The notes beneath the pieces were generated by a model. The model saw only the letters and a program-made list of their open reading frames with translations. It ran no database searches and was not told the origin of the DNA. Shown here piece by piece: positions 22,737-32,376 of a DNA stretch of 41,104 nucleotides. The stretch comes from a virus. Each line of letters starts with the position of its first letter. Position 1 is the stretch's first letter. The DNA is taken from positions 1 through 41,104 of the IMG/VR virus record IMGVR_UViG_3300035698_004487. One strand, 5' to 3'. Made by a program: the position numbers and the translations under genes.

Positions 22737-24959
22737 TTACTTATCCCCTAATTCGTCAATTTGTTGATCTGTAGCATCTCTATTTATATCATTGCGTGAC
22801 TGGTTCTTAGATGCAAGAGCTACCAACATTAGATCAAACTTACTTAGATTCTTCTTGCCTTCAACTTTACTACGTACAATTGAATTTAACATTCCTGTGA
22901 TGTTGGTGTCATTTTCATTGTCTATACCCTGAGACTTAAGTACTGTATTAAGTACAAACTGCTGCCAGTTGCCTCTCTCAGTATATGACTTACGTTCTTT
23001 AGTTAGTGCGAATTCCTTAGCTGCCTTATGGTTAACTACTAGGAGAGCTGTTTGCTCATATCCATTTACATTTTCCTTAACTGGTAGTCCACTACCTTCA
23101 TTGTAGATGGCGTATCTCACCTTATCTCCTTCTCTGGAGTGGAAATGATATTTAACTTTATCTGCAATTCCTTTTTCTCTTAGTTGTACTGTTTTTGCAT
23201 CTGCAACTTGATCAAAATATTCTTTGTCTGATCCCTGGAAGATACTTTCTGGAGCATTATACTTAACTACTTCATTACCTTCACCATCTAGTACGATAGC
23301 CATTTCTGCTTGTATTAGTGCTTTAGCTCCTGAAATTGCTGTAGCATGGTCGCCAGTTTGCATATACATATCTTTTAGTGCCTGGTTGTATGCAACTTTA
23401 ATCTTATCTGCTGCTGCATCGTCCATGTCTGTTCCGGGTCTGCCTATAGTAAAGTACTGATCTAAATGCTCATATACAGAATCCACTGTCTTTTGTGCAT
23501 CCTTATTGAACTCTTCTGAAAGAGCTCCGGTACTAGTGCCTGCGACAGCTCTATCTATAACACTTGTTCTAGTTTCCATAGTACGCCCATCTTGATTTCT
23601 ATTAGATAGAGTATCAAATGCTGCGAATGCCTTCTCTGGAGACTGACCTAAAATTCTAGTTTGCGTATCTAGGTAAGATGCTTTAGCGATTGCTTCATCA
23701 CTATATCCCTTAAACTTATTTAATGTTTCTGGATTCTTAGATAGACTCATGATATATGAAGATTCGGAGATAGCCGATACAGGATCAACAGCTCCTATGA
23801 TTCGTGCCTCACTTGCCTGGATCTCACTTTCCGGAATGAACGCAGAGGATTTGGCAAATGTTATTTTAGCATTTACATATGCGTTAGCTCTTTCTTGAGG
23901 ATTCTCAATTCTAGATACTTGTTGCATGATACTGTTATGGGTATCTGAGAACATTTGACCTAAGAACTTCTTATGTGCTGGATTTCCTTCACTCAACTGA
24001 CCTGCTTCGAATTGCTTATGTAACCTAGACTTCTGTTCCCCATCTCTTATATCTCCCCACTGCCCTTTACCTTGGTTGTACCATTGACTTACATATTGTT
24101 GTAGCTTCTGTGGGCTCATGTCTGAAGTGTATGTATCGTCGCTTAATAATCTCTTGGCTTCTCCTAAGTTATTCTTCTGTAGGTAGCCTTCTACTCTTTT
24201 AGCTTTAGTAGCTTGAACAAATTTCTCTCTTCTATTGTCAATAGCTTCTTTACCTACACCTTGTGCAGAAAGATTAGCTGCTATAGCATCAAACTCACTT
24301 TCAATATTTGCTGCAGAAGGATCTAGGAATAGTCTGTTAAGTACATCATTTTCTGATTTACTAACTTGTTGACTTAAGAATGCATCTTTCTTCTGTGCTG
24401 CAACTGAAATAGAATCTGCCAATGCTGCTGTCTTACTTGATTGAAATACTGATAGAGCATCTAGTTTAGCTGATTCAGAAGGGGCATTATCTACTATTTC
24501 CTTCTCCTTAGCATCCCACCATTCTTTAGTTTTGTCGAATAGTCCTGCACCGTCTGGTCCTGTGCCTTCTGCGATATCTTGAATGGATTGCATATACTCT
24601 AGTTGAGTACTGTTCTTAGTCTCCATTTGATAGGCTTTGGCTTCTTTTGATTCTTGTTGGCGTCTAACTCCTTCTTGAACACCTAGTAATGTATTAAGAG
24701 TACCTAGTTGAGCTCTCTGAATGTTTCGAGCTGCTTCAGGTATAGCTAGATCTAATAGTCTTTTCTTCTCACTGGCTAGTTGTGCTAAAGCCTTAGAATC
24801 CCTTTCCTTCTTATCAAAGGTTCTCATACTACTTTCAAACTTAGCTCCTGCTACTTCTATAGCTTTATCTGTCATACCAATGACTGCTTTTCTCCCAGAC
24901 TGATCTGGAGATAGGAAAGCTGTTGCACTGCTAGTTGATAGGAAACGATCTCTAGACAT
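22737..24959 (-). CDS. Internal virion protein (T7 gp15 position)
   Basis: 740 residues, close to T7 gp15 (747), largely helical and charged with Gln/Lys/Ala-rich stretches. No catalytic motif is visible. It is flanked by gp14-like and gp16-like genes with almost no spacing, and in T7 this protein forms the periplasmic ejection tube. Assigned from synteny and length. Confidence 0.72.
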   Translation of the reverse strand: MSRDRFLSTSSATAFLSPDQSGRKAVIGMTDKAIEVAGAKFESSMRTFDKKERDSKALAQLASEKKRLLDLAIPEAARNIQRAQLGTLNTLLGVQEGVRRQQESKEAKAYQMETKNSTQLEYMQSIQDIAEGTGPDGAGLFDKTKEWWDAKEKEIVDNAPSESAKLDALSVFQSSKTAALADSISVAAQKKDAFLSQQVSKSENDVLNRLFLDPSAANIESEFDAIAANLSAQGVGKEAIDNRREKFVQATKAKRVEGYLQKNNLGEAKRLLSDDTYTSDMSPQKLQQYVSQWYNQGKGQWGDIRDGEQKSRLHKQFEAGQLSEGNPAHKKFLGQMFSDTHNSIMQQVSRIENPQERANAYVNAKITFAKSSAFIPESEIQASEARIIGAVDPVSAISESSYIMSLSKNPETLNKFKGYSDEAIAKASYLDTQTRILGQSPEKAFAAFDTLSNRNQDGRTMETRTSVIDRAVAGTSTGALSEEFNKDAQKTVDSVYEHLDQYFTIGRPGTDMDDAAADKIKVAYNQALKDMYMQTGDHATAISGAKALIQAEMAIVLDGEGNEVVKYNAPESIFQGSDKEYFDQVADAKTVQLREKGIADKVKYHFHSREGDKVRYAIYNEGSGLPVKENVNGYEQTALLVVNHKAAKEFALTKERKSYTERGNWQQFVLNTVLKSQGIDNENDTNITGMLNSIVRSKVEGKKNLSKFDLMLVALASKNQSRNDINRDATDQQIDELGDK

Positions 24960-25579
24960 TATATAAACCTCAATCTACGTGTTAGTTCATCTATGTTAAA
25001 GTTAATCTGAGTATCTACATTAAAGTTAGATAGTATCTGAGTGGCCTTAACATTCAACATTTCTTCTTGACCTTGTAGTAGTCTAGAGTAGCTGGTTTTG
25101 AATTGGTTTGTTGTATCTCTTTGGGATTCAGCTAGAGTGAAGTTAATCATATCTTGTGCAGAGCCTTGTGAAGCTACTACACCAGATGCTGCTGCACCTG
25201 CCTTAACTGATCCTGCTCTCTTAGCTGCTACCTTATCTCCAGTTTCTAAGTCCTGGCGGATAGATCTCTCAAAGTTTATTTTGTTCTGTGCTAATCCAAA
25301 ATATTCTCTATCGTATTGAGCATTTCTAAAATCTTGGATTTCTTTAGTTATATCTATTTGAGCTTGTTGATTCTTTATTGCGTCTCTAGATAGTAGAAAC
25401 TTCTCTAATAGAGATTGTTGTGCAGACAGGTTACTCTGTTGAGCATTGTTTCTCTGCTGTTGTAAATCGAATTGTGTACCTTGTATAGTGAGATTCAACG
25501 CTTGAAGCGCAATCTGCTGCTGTGCATCTGCAAACGTAAGTCCGCTGGTACTGTTTAGCATTGTGTTAAAATCTGCCAT
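24959..25579 (-). CDS. Internal virion protein (T7 gp14 position)
   Basis: 206 residues (T7 gp14 has 196), strongly helical and Gln/Asn-rich (QQQIALQALNLTIQGTQFDL), with a short Ala/Gly segment GSVKAGAAASGVVASQGSAQ, common in gp14-type proteins, that could insert into the outer membrane. Start and stop share a base or are adjacent with both neighbours. Assigned by position and composition. Confidence 0.72.
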   Translation of the reverse strand: MADFNTMLNSTSGLTFADAQQQIALQALNLTIQGTQFDLQQQRNNAQQSNLSAQQSLLEKFLLSRDAIKNQQAQIDITKEIQDFRNAQYDREYFGLAQNKINFERSIRQDLETGDKVAAKRAGSVKAGAAASGVVASQGSAQDMINFTLAESQRDTTNQFKTSYSRLLQGQEEMLNVKATQILSNFNVDTQINFNIDELTRRLRFI

Positions 25580-27822
25580 TATCTAATGTCTCCTACTAAT
25601 GTGATACTGAGTATCGTTTGAGGTAGAGGATATGGTTGTTCTATTCTAACTGACATACCTCTAGTTATACTTCCTTCTGTGAATATTTCTTTGATGCCTG
25701 TGAAGAGTGGATTTACTGATCCATCTGTTAGCGCACCATCCCTAAAGTTTTGTTCTTGCATGGAGTCGTTCCCCATAAACTTAATTTTTAATCCGTCTGT
25801 TTCATACATCTCTACGAAAGCTTTAATGCCTGTAGCGTATAAATTCTTAGCCGGTCCTTTGTTAGATCCGAAATCCTGTACTAATGTTTCAAAATACCTA
25901 TCGTAAATTAACCCAACTGTGGCTTTAGTCACTGATGCTGGAGTAATGTCGATCTGTCCACTGGCTACTACGTATGTGCCTGCATATCCGCCATCTCCGT
26001 TAACTTCTACTGTCTCTCCTTCTAGATGTCCTAAGCCAGAAATAACTGCTGTAGCTGATCCAGAGTATGTTAGGTATGAATCCGAGAAGGTTGCATCCTC
26101 TTTACTATCTTGATAGAAGAAATTATGTAGACATTCTACTGATCTATAAGTTGCACTATCTATAGTTCTACTTACTACTGCCCATACCTCAGACTTATTG
26201 TCGTTTGGGATGGTGGCTATAGATTCTACTACAACATCAGTTCCTCCAACGGTAATATCTACCCAAGACTGTAACTTAATGTCTCCTTTATATGTACATG
26301 CATATAGTTTACCTTCCAGGGTTCTCACAAGGATTATTGGAAAAGGTCTTTCGATCATGTAGATTTCTTCTATTGGACTAGTTTCGAATAGATCATCTGC
26401 AAGAATATTGACAGTGTTTGGTTGATAGCTATTACTTTGGAAGTCAAACTTTGCACTATATAACGTTTTTCTTTGTTGATCTGTGAATATTATTTCATTT
26501 TTATTTACTATAGGTTTAACTGCAGAACATATTGTCCCATCTTCTGGAAGTACCAGTAGAGGAGATGTTACTAAGGTTCCACCTTTACCAATTGACTTTA
26601 ATCCTTCTCCACCTAACATTAAGATGTTTAGGCCTTCCATGAACTCAATTGTGTTAATTCCTGCAACTACTGCTGAGCCGCCTGTGTCGTCATCTATTTG
26701 ACCTTTGTTGAATACATTATCTATGCTGAAGTTATAGAAGTTTTCTATTTGTGAGTACCATACTCTATCTGGATCTGTTACAGTATTTGCGATGAATAGT
26801 CTTCCTTGATAGAAAGCTATCTTACTTGGATATCCTGTAGTATCGGACCATGCACCTAATCTCCAATCACTTGAAGCATTGGTACCACCTAACTCTTGTT
26901 CTACTGTGACTGTTACAATTGTAGCGGAGGTATATCCTGTAATAGTTGCCCATCCCCACTGTCCTGAACCGGTATATTTTTCTTGTACTGCTAATTTTTC
27001 ACCTGCTAGTAACGCTGTATTTAATTCAACTTGCTCATCTACGATGCGGAATTCTCCTGCTGAAGGGGCTCCAGCCGTGTATGTCTGTTCTGTCTTACTT
27101 CCATCCGCCGCTATAAGGAATACTTCTACGTCTACACTAGTTTGTGGGAAGAATGTTATATTAAAGAATTTTTCTGCTGTACTCGCGTTGAGATATGTTA
27201 TAGAATTAGTTTCGTCAGGCCCTGATTTAAATCTAATTGCTCTACCAACATCTGTACTTGCAAAGATTCCAGTTGAAGCGGTACAAGAAACACCTGAACC
27301 AGTGACTGCTCCAAATGTAAGGGTTGTAGTTGTAGCGTTAATATCTAACCATGCTGCCTCTTCGAAGTCCATTACTGTTAGTGTCCAGTTTGTATCTGTG
27401 ATACGTGCTAACTCTCTTGGAGCGTAGCTAGGATGTACTATGAAGATTTTATCAAACTTCTGTACATATCTAAGGTTTGGGATGTCTGCTACTGCATATG
27501 GAGTGACGAGCTCGTACGCTCCTCCCCCAGATTGAACTTGAGCTCTATCCTCGTAGACCCTCATTACTAGGTTTGTGAACTCTAGTATATAAGTGTCTGT
27601 GGTTGAATATTTAAATGGGATAAGGTAGCTTTTAACTGAGCTACTTTTAACTTCTGCAATGTGTTGAAATCCTGGACGAACAGACGCATATCCATATAAG
27701 CCTATTATATAATTGTTAGCTTCTTTTAGTGCAGTTTGATACCCAGCAAAGGATGTATTACCTTGTCCTCGTGGAGAAATCTTACCTGTACTAAATCCTG
27801 GAATTTTTATATGTACTTGCAT
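25579..27822 (-). CDS. Tail tubular protein B (T7 gp12-like)
   Basis: 747 residues (T7 gp12 has 794). The N-terminus has the family pattern GFSTGKISPRGQGNTSFAGYQTAL broken here to KISPRG...YQTAL...LYGYASVRPGFQHIAEVK, followed by an early YILEFTNLVMRVYEDR strand pair and a long beta-rich body with GRLFIANT and WYSQIENFYNF, characteristic of the nozzle protein. It forms the distal tail below the gp11 ring. Confidence 0.88.
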   Translation of the reverse strand: MQVHIKIPGFSTGKISPRGQGNTSFAGYQTALKEANNYIIGLYGYASVRPGFQHIAEVKSSSVKSYLIPFKYSTTDTYILEFTNLVMRVYEDRAQVQSGGGAYELVTPYAVADIPNLRYVQKFDKIFIVHPSYAPRELARITDTNWTLTVMDFEEAAWLDINATTTTLTFGAVTGSGVSCTASTGIFASTDVGRAIRFKSGPDETNSITYLNASTAEKFFNITFFPQTSVDVEVFLIAADGSKTEQTYTAGAPSAGEFRIVDEQVELNTALLAGEKLAVQEKYTGSGQWGWATITGYTSATIVTVTVEQELGGTNASSDWRLGAWSDTTGYPSKIAFYQGRLFIANTVTDPDRVWYSQIENFYNFSIDNVFNKGQIDDDTGGSAVVAGINTIEFMEGLNILMLGGEGLKSIGKGGTLVTSPLLVLPEDGTICSAVKPIVNKNEIIFTDQQRKTLYSAKFDFQSNSYQPNTVNILADDLFETSPIEEIYMIERPFPIILVRTLEGKLYACTYKGDIKLQSWVDITVGGTDVVVESIATIPNDNKSEVWAVVSRTIDSATYRSVECLHNFFYQDSKEDATFSDSYLTYSGSATAVISGLGHLEGETVEVNGDGGYAGTYVVASGQIDITPASVTKATVGLIYDRYFETLVQDFGSNKGPAKNLYATGIKAFVEMYETDGLKIKFMGNDSMQEQNFRDGALTDGSVNPLFTGIKEIFTEGSITRGMSVRIEQPYPLPQTILSITLVGDIR

Positions 27823-28397
27823 TAATCCTCTGAGTTTTCATGTCTGTTCCAATATGTATCAATAAATTTAGTATTGATTACTGCTGCTTGCTTTGCGTCA
27901 CTCTTCTTGGCATCTCTAAATAGTCTCTCTCTTTCTTGCATCATCTGCTGTCTTGCGGATGCAGTAATTAGTGCAGAGCTTCCTGAAGCCAGTGCTAAAT
28001 CGTACGCTAATACCATTGCAAAGCCGGGGGAAAATTTAGTTGTGTCTGTTATATCTGCCAGGTATTCTATCTTCATAATTTCGCTATTACTAAGTATACC
28101 ATCATTTTCTATTTCATGCAAGTCAATATTATAAATATCTTTTAAAACTATGAAATCCGCTGGTTTAGTATGCTTATAGAGCCATTCATCGTCCGCTGGT
28201 GTATCTGCAGATAGGGCTAAGTTTGCTCTTTTAATGGCAAAATCCCAATATACTTTAGATAGTAGGTTACGTCTGAGTAGGTTATAATTGTTTCGCATTG
28301 AAGCTAGACCCATTGCTGTACCATCTATATTATCGACAGGACTTGTTCCTAGTTGTCCTAGTGCCATATTGAAGATGTCTAATTTTGATGTTGTCAT
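27822..28397 (-). CDS. Tail tubular protein A (T7 gp11-like)
   Basis: 191 residues (T7 gp11 has 196). N-terminal DIFNMALGQLGTSPV and a downstream RNNYNLLRRNLLSKVYWDFA match the gp11/connector pattern (iN.aL..LG...i......a......y...r...L....W.fa). It forms the adaptor ring between portal and nozzle. Followed directly by the gp12-like gene. Confidence 0.88.
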   Translation of the reverse strand: MTTSKLDIFNMALGQLGTSPVDNIDGTAMGLASMRNNYNLLRRNLLSKVYWDFAIKRANLALSADTPADDEWLYKHTKPADFIVLKDIYNIDLHEIENDGILSNSEIMKIEYLADITDTTKFSPGFAMVLAYDLALASGSSALITASARQQMMQERERLFRDAKKSDAKQAAVINTKFIDTYWNRHENSED

Positions 28398-28418
28398 GTT
28401 GCTCCTTTATATTTTAGT

Positions 28419-28447
28419 GCAGTTGCCCGGAAATACCAGACAACTGC
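28419..28447 (-). promoter_or_regulatory. 12-bp stem-loop in the late operon
   Basis: 28419-28430 pairs with 28436-28447 (two wobble pairs on the transcribed strand) around a 5-base loop. It lies between the capsid-region gene and the gp11-like gene. No U-run follows in the transcribed direction, so it is more likely an RNA-processing or stability element, or a weak terminator, than a full stop. Confidence 0.6.
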
Positions 28448-28455
28448 CGTTTCGG

Positions 28456-28863
28456 TTACTTATAAAGTACTAATACTTTAATAGTTCCCGTAATATTTGC
28501 ACCACCAGTGGTGATGAGAATATCTGTATCTCCGGTAAATTCATACCCTTGACCAGCTATTACATTTAGGTCACGTCTACCTGCGGCAGAAGATGCTGCT
28601 GCAACGATAAATCTATCGTCGTCGCCCGCGTCTCCTACTTTTAATGTAGATGATCCACCTAAAGCGTCATTCCAAAGAACGATATCGATGATTTTCTCAC
28701 CTGCTTTAAATGTTTTACCTATTTTGATGTCAGAACCTGACGCTAGCGCACTAGCCTCGTATAGATCTTCAAAAAACTTCACGCCGCCTAGCTCTTGTGC
28801 TGGGATCTTTGTGCCGTCTCCTAAGTCTATAATGGTTCTATTTACGCCTTTCACTGAAGCCAT
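28456..28863 (-). CDS. Small capsid-region virion protein, possible head decoration
   Basis: 135 residues, beta-rich with Gly/Ala (LASGSDIKIGKTFKAGEKII, DILITTGGANITGTIKVLVL), a composition common to head decoration and small beta-sandwich virion proteins. It lies between the major capsid and gp11-like genes. The function is inferred only from position and fold-like composition. Confidence 0.55.
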   Translation of the reverse strand: MASVKGVNRTIIDLGDGTKIPAQELGGVKFFEDLYEASALASGSDIKIGKTFKAGEKIIDIVLWNDALGGSSTLKVGDAGDDDRFIVAAASSAAGRRDLNVIAGQGYEFTGDTDILITTGGANITGTIKVLVLYK

Positions 28864-28884
28864 AATGTTTACTCCTTATTAAGA

Positions 28885-29736
28885 TTACGTGTATAGAACA
28901 CTTACGATTAGCTTCTCTTCCATTCTTACTGCACCAAACGAGTGTCTAATATAGACCTGGTTGCTGTAGTTCAATTCTGGAAGTTCATCAGCCTTAACCA
29001 TCATACTGTCGCCTTTAGCTAGTTTAATAGCTTCTGGTGTCCAGATTAACGCTTGGTTGTCACTTCCATCTAATGGAACACGACTTGAAAATATTACTTT
29101 CATTCCCATGATAGTATTAACTTCACCAGCAATTAATGCTTTGATTGTCTGATAATCACCACTAGTGGCTTTCTCATCGTTAAGTAGATCTTCAATGCCT
29201 TCTTCAGTTACAAACATAGTTAAACCACCTTCGTAGTCGTTACCTAAGAATTTCTTCTTTGCTGTAATTAATTTAGTCATTGTTAGACCTGTACCGCCTG
29301 CTGCAATTTGCTGACCTGAAGTATCAAACGCTACGCTTGTACCTCCGTCTACTCCTGCTTTAGCTGTGCCTACTGCTGCTGTAAATACTACATCATCAAT
29401 CTCACGTCCCATTGCATTAGCTAATTTAACAGCATATGCGTTAGTTGGATCGATTAAGATACGTATATCATCAGTATGATCAAGTAGAACGGCGCCTGCC
29501 TTATCTACCATTGTAACCATACGTCTGTTGTGTACAGCATCTTGTCTTGGTGTTGGCGAATGTCTAGATACAACATCCGAAATTACTAGCGAGCCTAATG
29601 TCTCGTAGAATGCCTTATCGCCATTTTGTGATACCACATCCACGTGTCCCATCGTCTTTGAGCCGTTTTGCTCCAGAAGGTGGTGTAGATTTGCGGAAAA
29701 CTGGCTGACAAAAGCTTTATCAATAGTTTGTGCCAT
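28885..29736 (-). CDS. Major capsid protein
   Basis: 283 residues. HK97-type podophage capsid features: a helical N-arm (KAFVSQFSANLHHLLEQNGS), RHSPTPRQDAVHNRRMV, an RILIDPTNAYAVKLANAMGR helix, a Gly-rich loop, ADDYEGG-like NDYEGGLTMFVTEEG, and the C-terminal strand pair VYIRHSFGAVRMEEKLIVSV. Located between scaffold and tail genes. Has a 124-base upstream leader (29737-29860), the second-longest gap in this operon, which may carry expression signals; I find no clear promoter there. Confidence 0.88.
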   Translation of the reverse strand: MAQTIDKAFVSQFSANLHHLLEQNGSKTMGHVDVVSQNGDKAFYETLGSLVISDVVSRHSPTPRQDAVHNRRMVTMVDKAGAVLLDHTDDIRILIDPTNAYAVKLANAMGREIDDVVFTAAVGTAKAGVDGGTSVAFDTSGQQIAAGGTGLTMTKLITAKKKFLGNDYEGGLTMFVTEEGIEDLLNDEKATSGDYQTIKALIAGEVNTIMGMKVIFSSRVPLDGSDNQALIWTPEAIKLAKGDSMMVKADELPELNYSNQVYIRHSFGAVRMEEKLIVSVLYT

Positions 29737-29860
29737 TGTTAGTTACCTTTATTAAGTTAAAATAGTTTTTCCTTCGTATTGCTTGTCCTTTCGGGGCACC
29801 ACTATTATTTACGTTAATTACTCGGCACTGTTAGTATGGAACCTGTGCAGGGCTTACCCA

Positions 29861-30577
29861 TTACTGGTGAGCTACTTGATGTAGACCACTCATTTTTGCT
29901 ACAGCTTCGTTATGTCCTTCCGCACGTTTATCGTAGTATGCTGCCATAAATTCCTTATCAAGATAAAGAGATTTAATTTTAGCATCTGCCTCGGCAGGAC
30001 TTTGTTTGCGTTCTACGTAATCACTACCTACTGTAGTGTGCTTTAGAACTGCTGTATTAATTTTGTCGAAGAATTTCATAAATACTGGGTTCTCGAATGC
30101 GGAAAGTTCTTTTAACTTCTCCGTCATATCTTCACCTGCGTACTTAGTACTTAGTTCTTCAAATTCCTTTTTTCGATCTTCAAATGCTTCTCCAAAGATG
30201 CTCTCTAGTTCTGCTTGTCTATCTACTATAGCTTTGTCTGCTAATGCTTTAGACTGGCTAGTAGAACTTCTACCATCTTCAATTAGTACATCCGCGATTT
30301 CCTTCATTTGATCTTGAGTTATATTTAACTCTTTAGCTTTACCTAGTAAGGCATCTTTACTCGCTAAATTGAATTCCTCGGGTAGTACATACTGCTCGGG
30401 AGCTGTAGGTGCTTTCTTGCCGATAAGTTTCTCTGCATTTTGGTGCATTTTAATTAGATCGTCTACTGACTTATCTTTATACTTATCATCTGATGTGACT
30501 GTATCCACTATCGCTTCAACAGTTGTGTTTTCTTCAGCTACTGCTGTGTCTAACGCTGTTTTATTTTCTTCAGTCAT
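29861..30577 (-). CDS. Capsid scaffold protein
   Basis: 238 residues, acidic and helical, with a low-complexity Thr/Val/Glu start and a motif PEQYVLPEEFNLASKDAL often seen in podophage scaffolds, then long charged helices. Position between portal and capsid genes is the scaffold slot. It would guide procapsid assembly and then leave. No protease domain is present. Confidence 0.83.
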   Translation of the reverse strand: MTEENKTALDTAVAEENTTVEAIVDTVTSDDKYKDKSVDDLIKMHQNAEKLIGKKAPTAPEQYVLPEEFNLASKDALLGKAKELNITQDQMKEIADVLIEDGRSSTSQSKALADKAIVDRQAELESIFGEAFEDRKKEFEELSTKYAGEDMTEKLKELSAFENPVFMKFFDKINTAVLKHTTVGSDYVERKQSPAEADAKIKSLYLDKEFMAAYYDKRAEGHNEAVAKMSGLHQVAHQ

Positions 30578-30802
30578 TTACTCTCCGTATTTAATAACAT
30601 TTTTAAGTTTCTCTATCCCACTCTCGTCCATTCCTATTTCGTTAAGTAAATGCCTAATTACACTCTTCTGTCCTAGTTCGACATACATTGCATTGGCGTT
30701 ATCTACATTAACCTTACTGTCTGCAACTTTATACTTATTGATTAAGTATCCTAGTAGTTGCTTACCAGCTTCTGTATTTAGTACGTTTAATTCCTTATCC
30801 AT
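30578..30802 (-). CDS. Bbp19-like small protein between portal and scaffold
   Basis: 74 residues. The pattern LNTEAGKQLLGYLINKY ... ELGQKSVIRHLLNEIGM resembles Bbp19-like phage proteins (t..G...L..L.......e.Grr.v...i), which occur between portal and scaffold genes in podophages. Role in virions is not known to me. Confidence 0.65.
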   Translation of the reverse strand: MDKELNVLNTEAGKQLLGYLINKYKVADSKVNVDNANAMYVELGQKSVIRHLLNEIGMDESGIEKLKNVIKYGE

Positions 30803-30804
30803 TC

Positions 30805-32376
30805 TTATACCTGCGTATTTTTAAATGCTTCACTGCTGTTCTTAGCTATTTCAGACTGTGCTTGCTGATTCTGTATGTTAGCTGCTTCTTGCTGTGCTTG
30901 TAAGATTTCTTGTACTTTTTCATCTGATCTCATAGCTGCTATAGGAGTACCTGTAGCTTCTTGTAAAATCTTAAGACATTGAGGTACATCGATGCTTGCA
31001 GCGTCTTGTGGGCTTATGTTAATGAACCCTAGAGCCATCTGTAAGAACGTATTAAGCGCTCTTGCATCTTCCATTTTAAGTTGTCTAGCTAGTGGAGATA
31101 AGAACTCTATGTCTAAATCTTTCAGTTCAATATCAAAATCTTTAAATTTGCCATGCTCTTGCATGATACTCAATACAGTAAGAATTATATTCTTGATTCC
31201 CATCTCTAGATTAGATATGAATGGGGCTAAGTACTTGACTTCTTCCCTTTGTATTGCAGCAACTTCAAATGCTGTACGTCTAGTGGAGTCTTGAGGAAGC
31301 TGGATCTTATCAATGAAGAACGCTCTTTTCAAGTTGTCTTGCTCTAACGTATAGAATGCACTAGCTGCACTAATGTTTCCCGCAGGAGAAAGTAGCTGAA
31401 CTTGTGGTTGATTGTCTACAAGTCCTCCAGGAATTATAACACCTGGCTTGATGGGATTACTTTGAGATCCGCCTTTCAAATTGTTTAAGGCTCTCATTTC
31501 GTCGCTTGTAAGCATCGCAGGACTTCCTGACCATCTGATCATGTTACCTGTTTCAGCTCTAGCTCCTGTAGTTGCTCTCATAAATCCTAGAGCAAGTTTT
31601 CCTTGACCGTGTCCATATGTCTCACCGGCATGCTTTGCCCATCTAAGAACTTGGAAGTCTAGATGTTTTTCTGTGTATTTTTCTAGTTCTGCTTCATACT
31701 CTGGAATTAAATAGCAATATTCATATCTCTTAGTTCCTTCTAGAGGCCATGCAGCATGTACTACTTCAACCATCTCTTCAGGACTTTTGTCTAATATTTT
31801 ATCAAACTGTTCATGGGTAAATGTAGGCCACTTCTGTCTGATTTGTCTAGCTGTAAGTTTGAATTTTCTAACTACTGTATCAATATCGCCTTCATAGTTT
31901 TCTGCAACTGCAACTTGAGAAATCGGGATAGCCTTAAATATGACCCCCTTAGAGGTAGAATAGTCAATGCCCATAACTCCTGGACCAAATGCCGTACATG
32001 ACTCTAGTACACTGAACATCTGACTACTGAAGCTACTTGCAGGTTTAACGAACTCATCTAGTACGATATCTCCTAACTTAGCTATTTCTATTTTAGATTC
32101 ATGAGAGGCTTGCTCATCTTTAAATTTGAATTGAAACCATCTAGTACCTGGGGAGACTAGACCATTAAAGATAGTTGTTGCCAACTCTTTATTATACATT
32201 GCTGGGCTGTTATCTACATTTCTAGGTATGTTTGCATTGTACATAGAAGTAGTTGTGAAATCTTGATATCCTGGCATAGCATAATCTGAAATTTCCTGCC
32301 AATCTGTTTTCTTAGTTTGAAGTTCCATGTTTCCAAATAGAGCTTCAACTCTTTCAATTTTAAACTGTATACTCAT
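30805..32376 (-). CDS. Portal (head-tail connector) protein
   Basis: 523 residues (T7 gp8 has 536). N-terminal WQEISDYAMPGYQDF, then NKELATTIFNGLVSPGTRWF, characteristic of T7-type portals (a.....laa.l.~~ltpp..rWF). An acidic/Gln-rich C-terminus (QAQQEAANIQNQQAQSEIA) is typical as well. Forms the dodecameric packaging vertex with the terminase. Confidence 0.92.
   Translation of the reverse strand: MSIQFKIERVEALFGNMELQTKKTDWQEISDYAMPGYQDFTTTSMYNANIPRNVDNSPAMYNKELATTIFNGLVSPGTRWFQFKFKDEQASHESKIEIAKLGDIVLDEFVKPASSFSSQMFSVLESCTAFGPGVMGIDYSTSKGVIFKAIPISQVAVAENYEGDIDTVVRKFKLTARQIRQKWPTFTHEQFDKILDKSPEEMVEVVHAAWPLEGTKRYEYCYLIPEYEAELEKYTEKHLDFQVLRWAKHAGETYGHGQGKLALGFMRATTGARAETGNMIRWSGSPAMLTSDEMRALNNLKGGSQSNPIKPGVIIPGGLVDNQPQVQLLSPAGNISAASAFYTLEQDNLKRAFFIDKIQLPQDSTRRTAFEVAAIQREEVKYLAPFISNLEMGIKNIILTVLSIMQEHGKFKDFDIELKDLDIEFLSPLARQLKMEDARALNTFLQMALGFINISPQDAASIDVPQCLKILQEATGTPIAAMRSDEKVQEILQAQQEAANIQNQQAQSEIAKNSSEAFKNTQV

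Noticed and set aside
26879-27427. A 182-codon plus-strand frame.
   Set aside because: Opposite-strand shadow of the gp12-like tail gene with no start signals.
29737-29860. A dedicated promoter for the major capsid gene in its 124-base leader.
   Set aside because: No TTGACA-17-TATAAT-like pair could be found on the minus strand in this gap.
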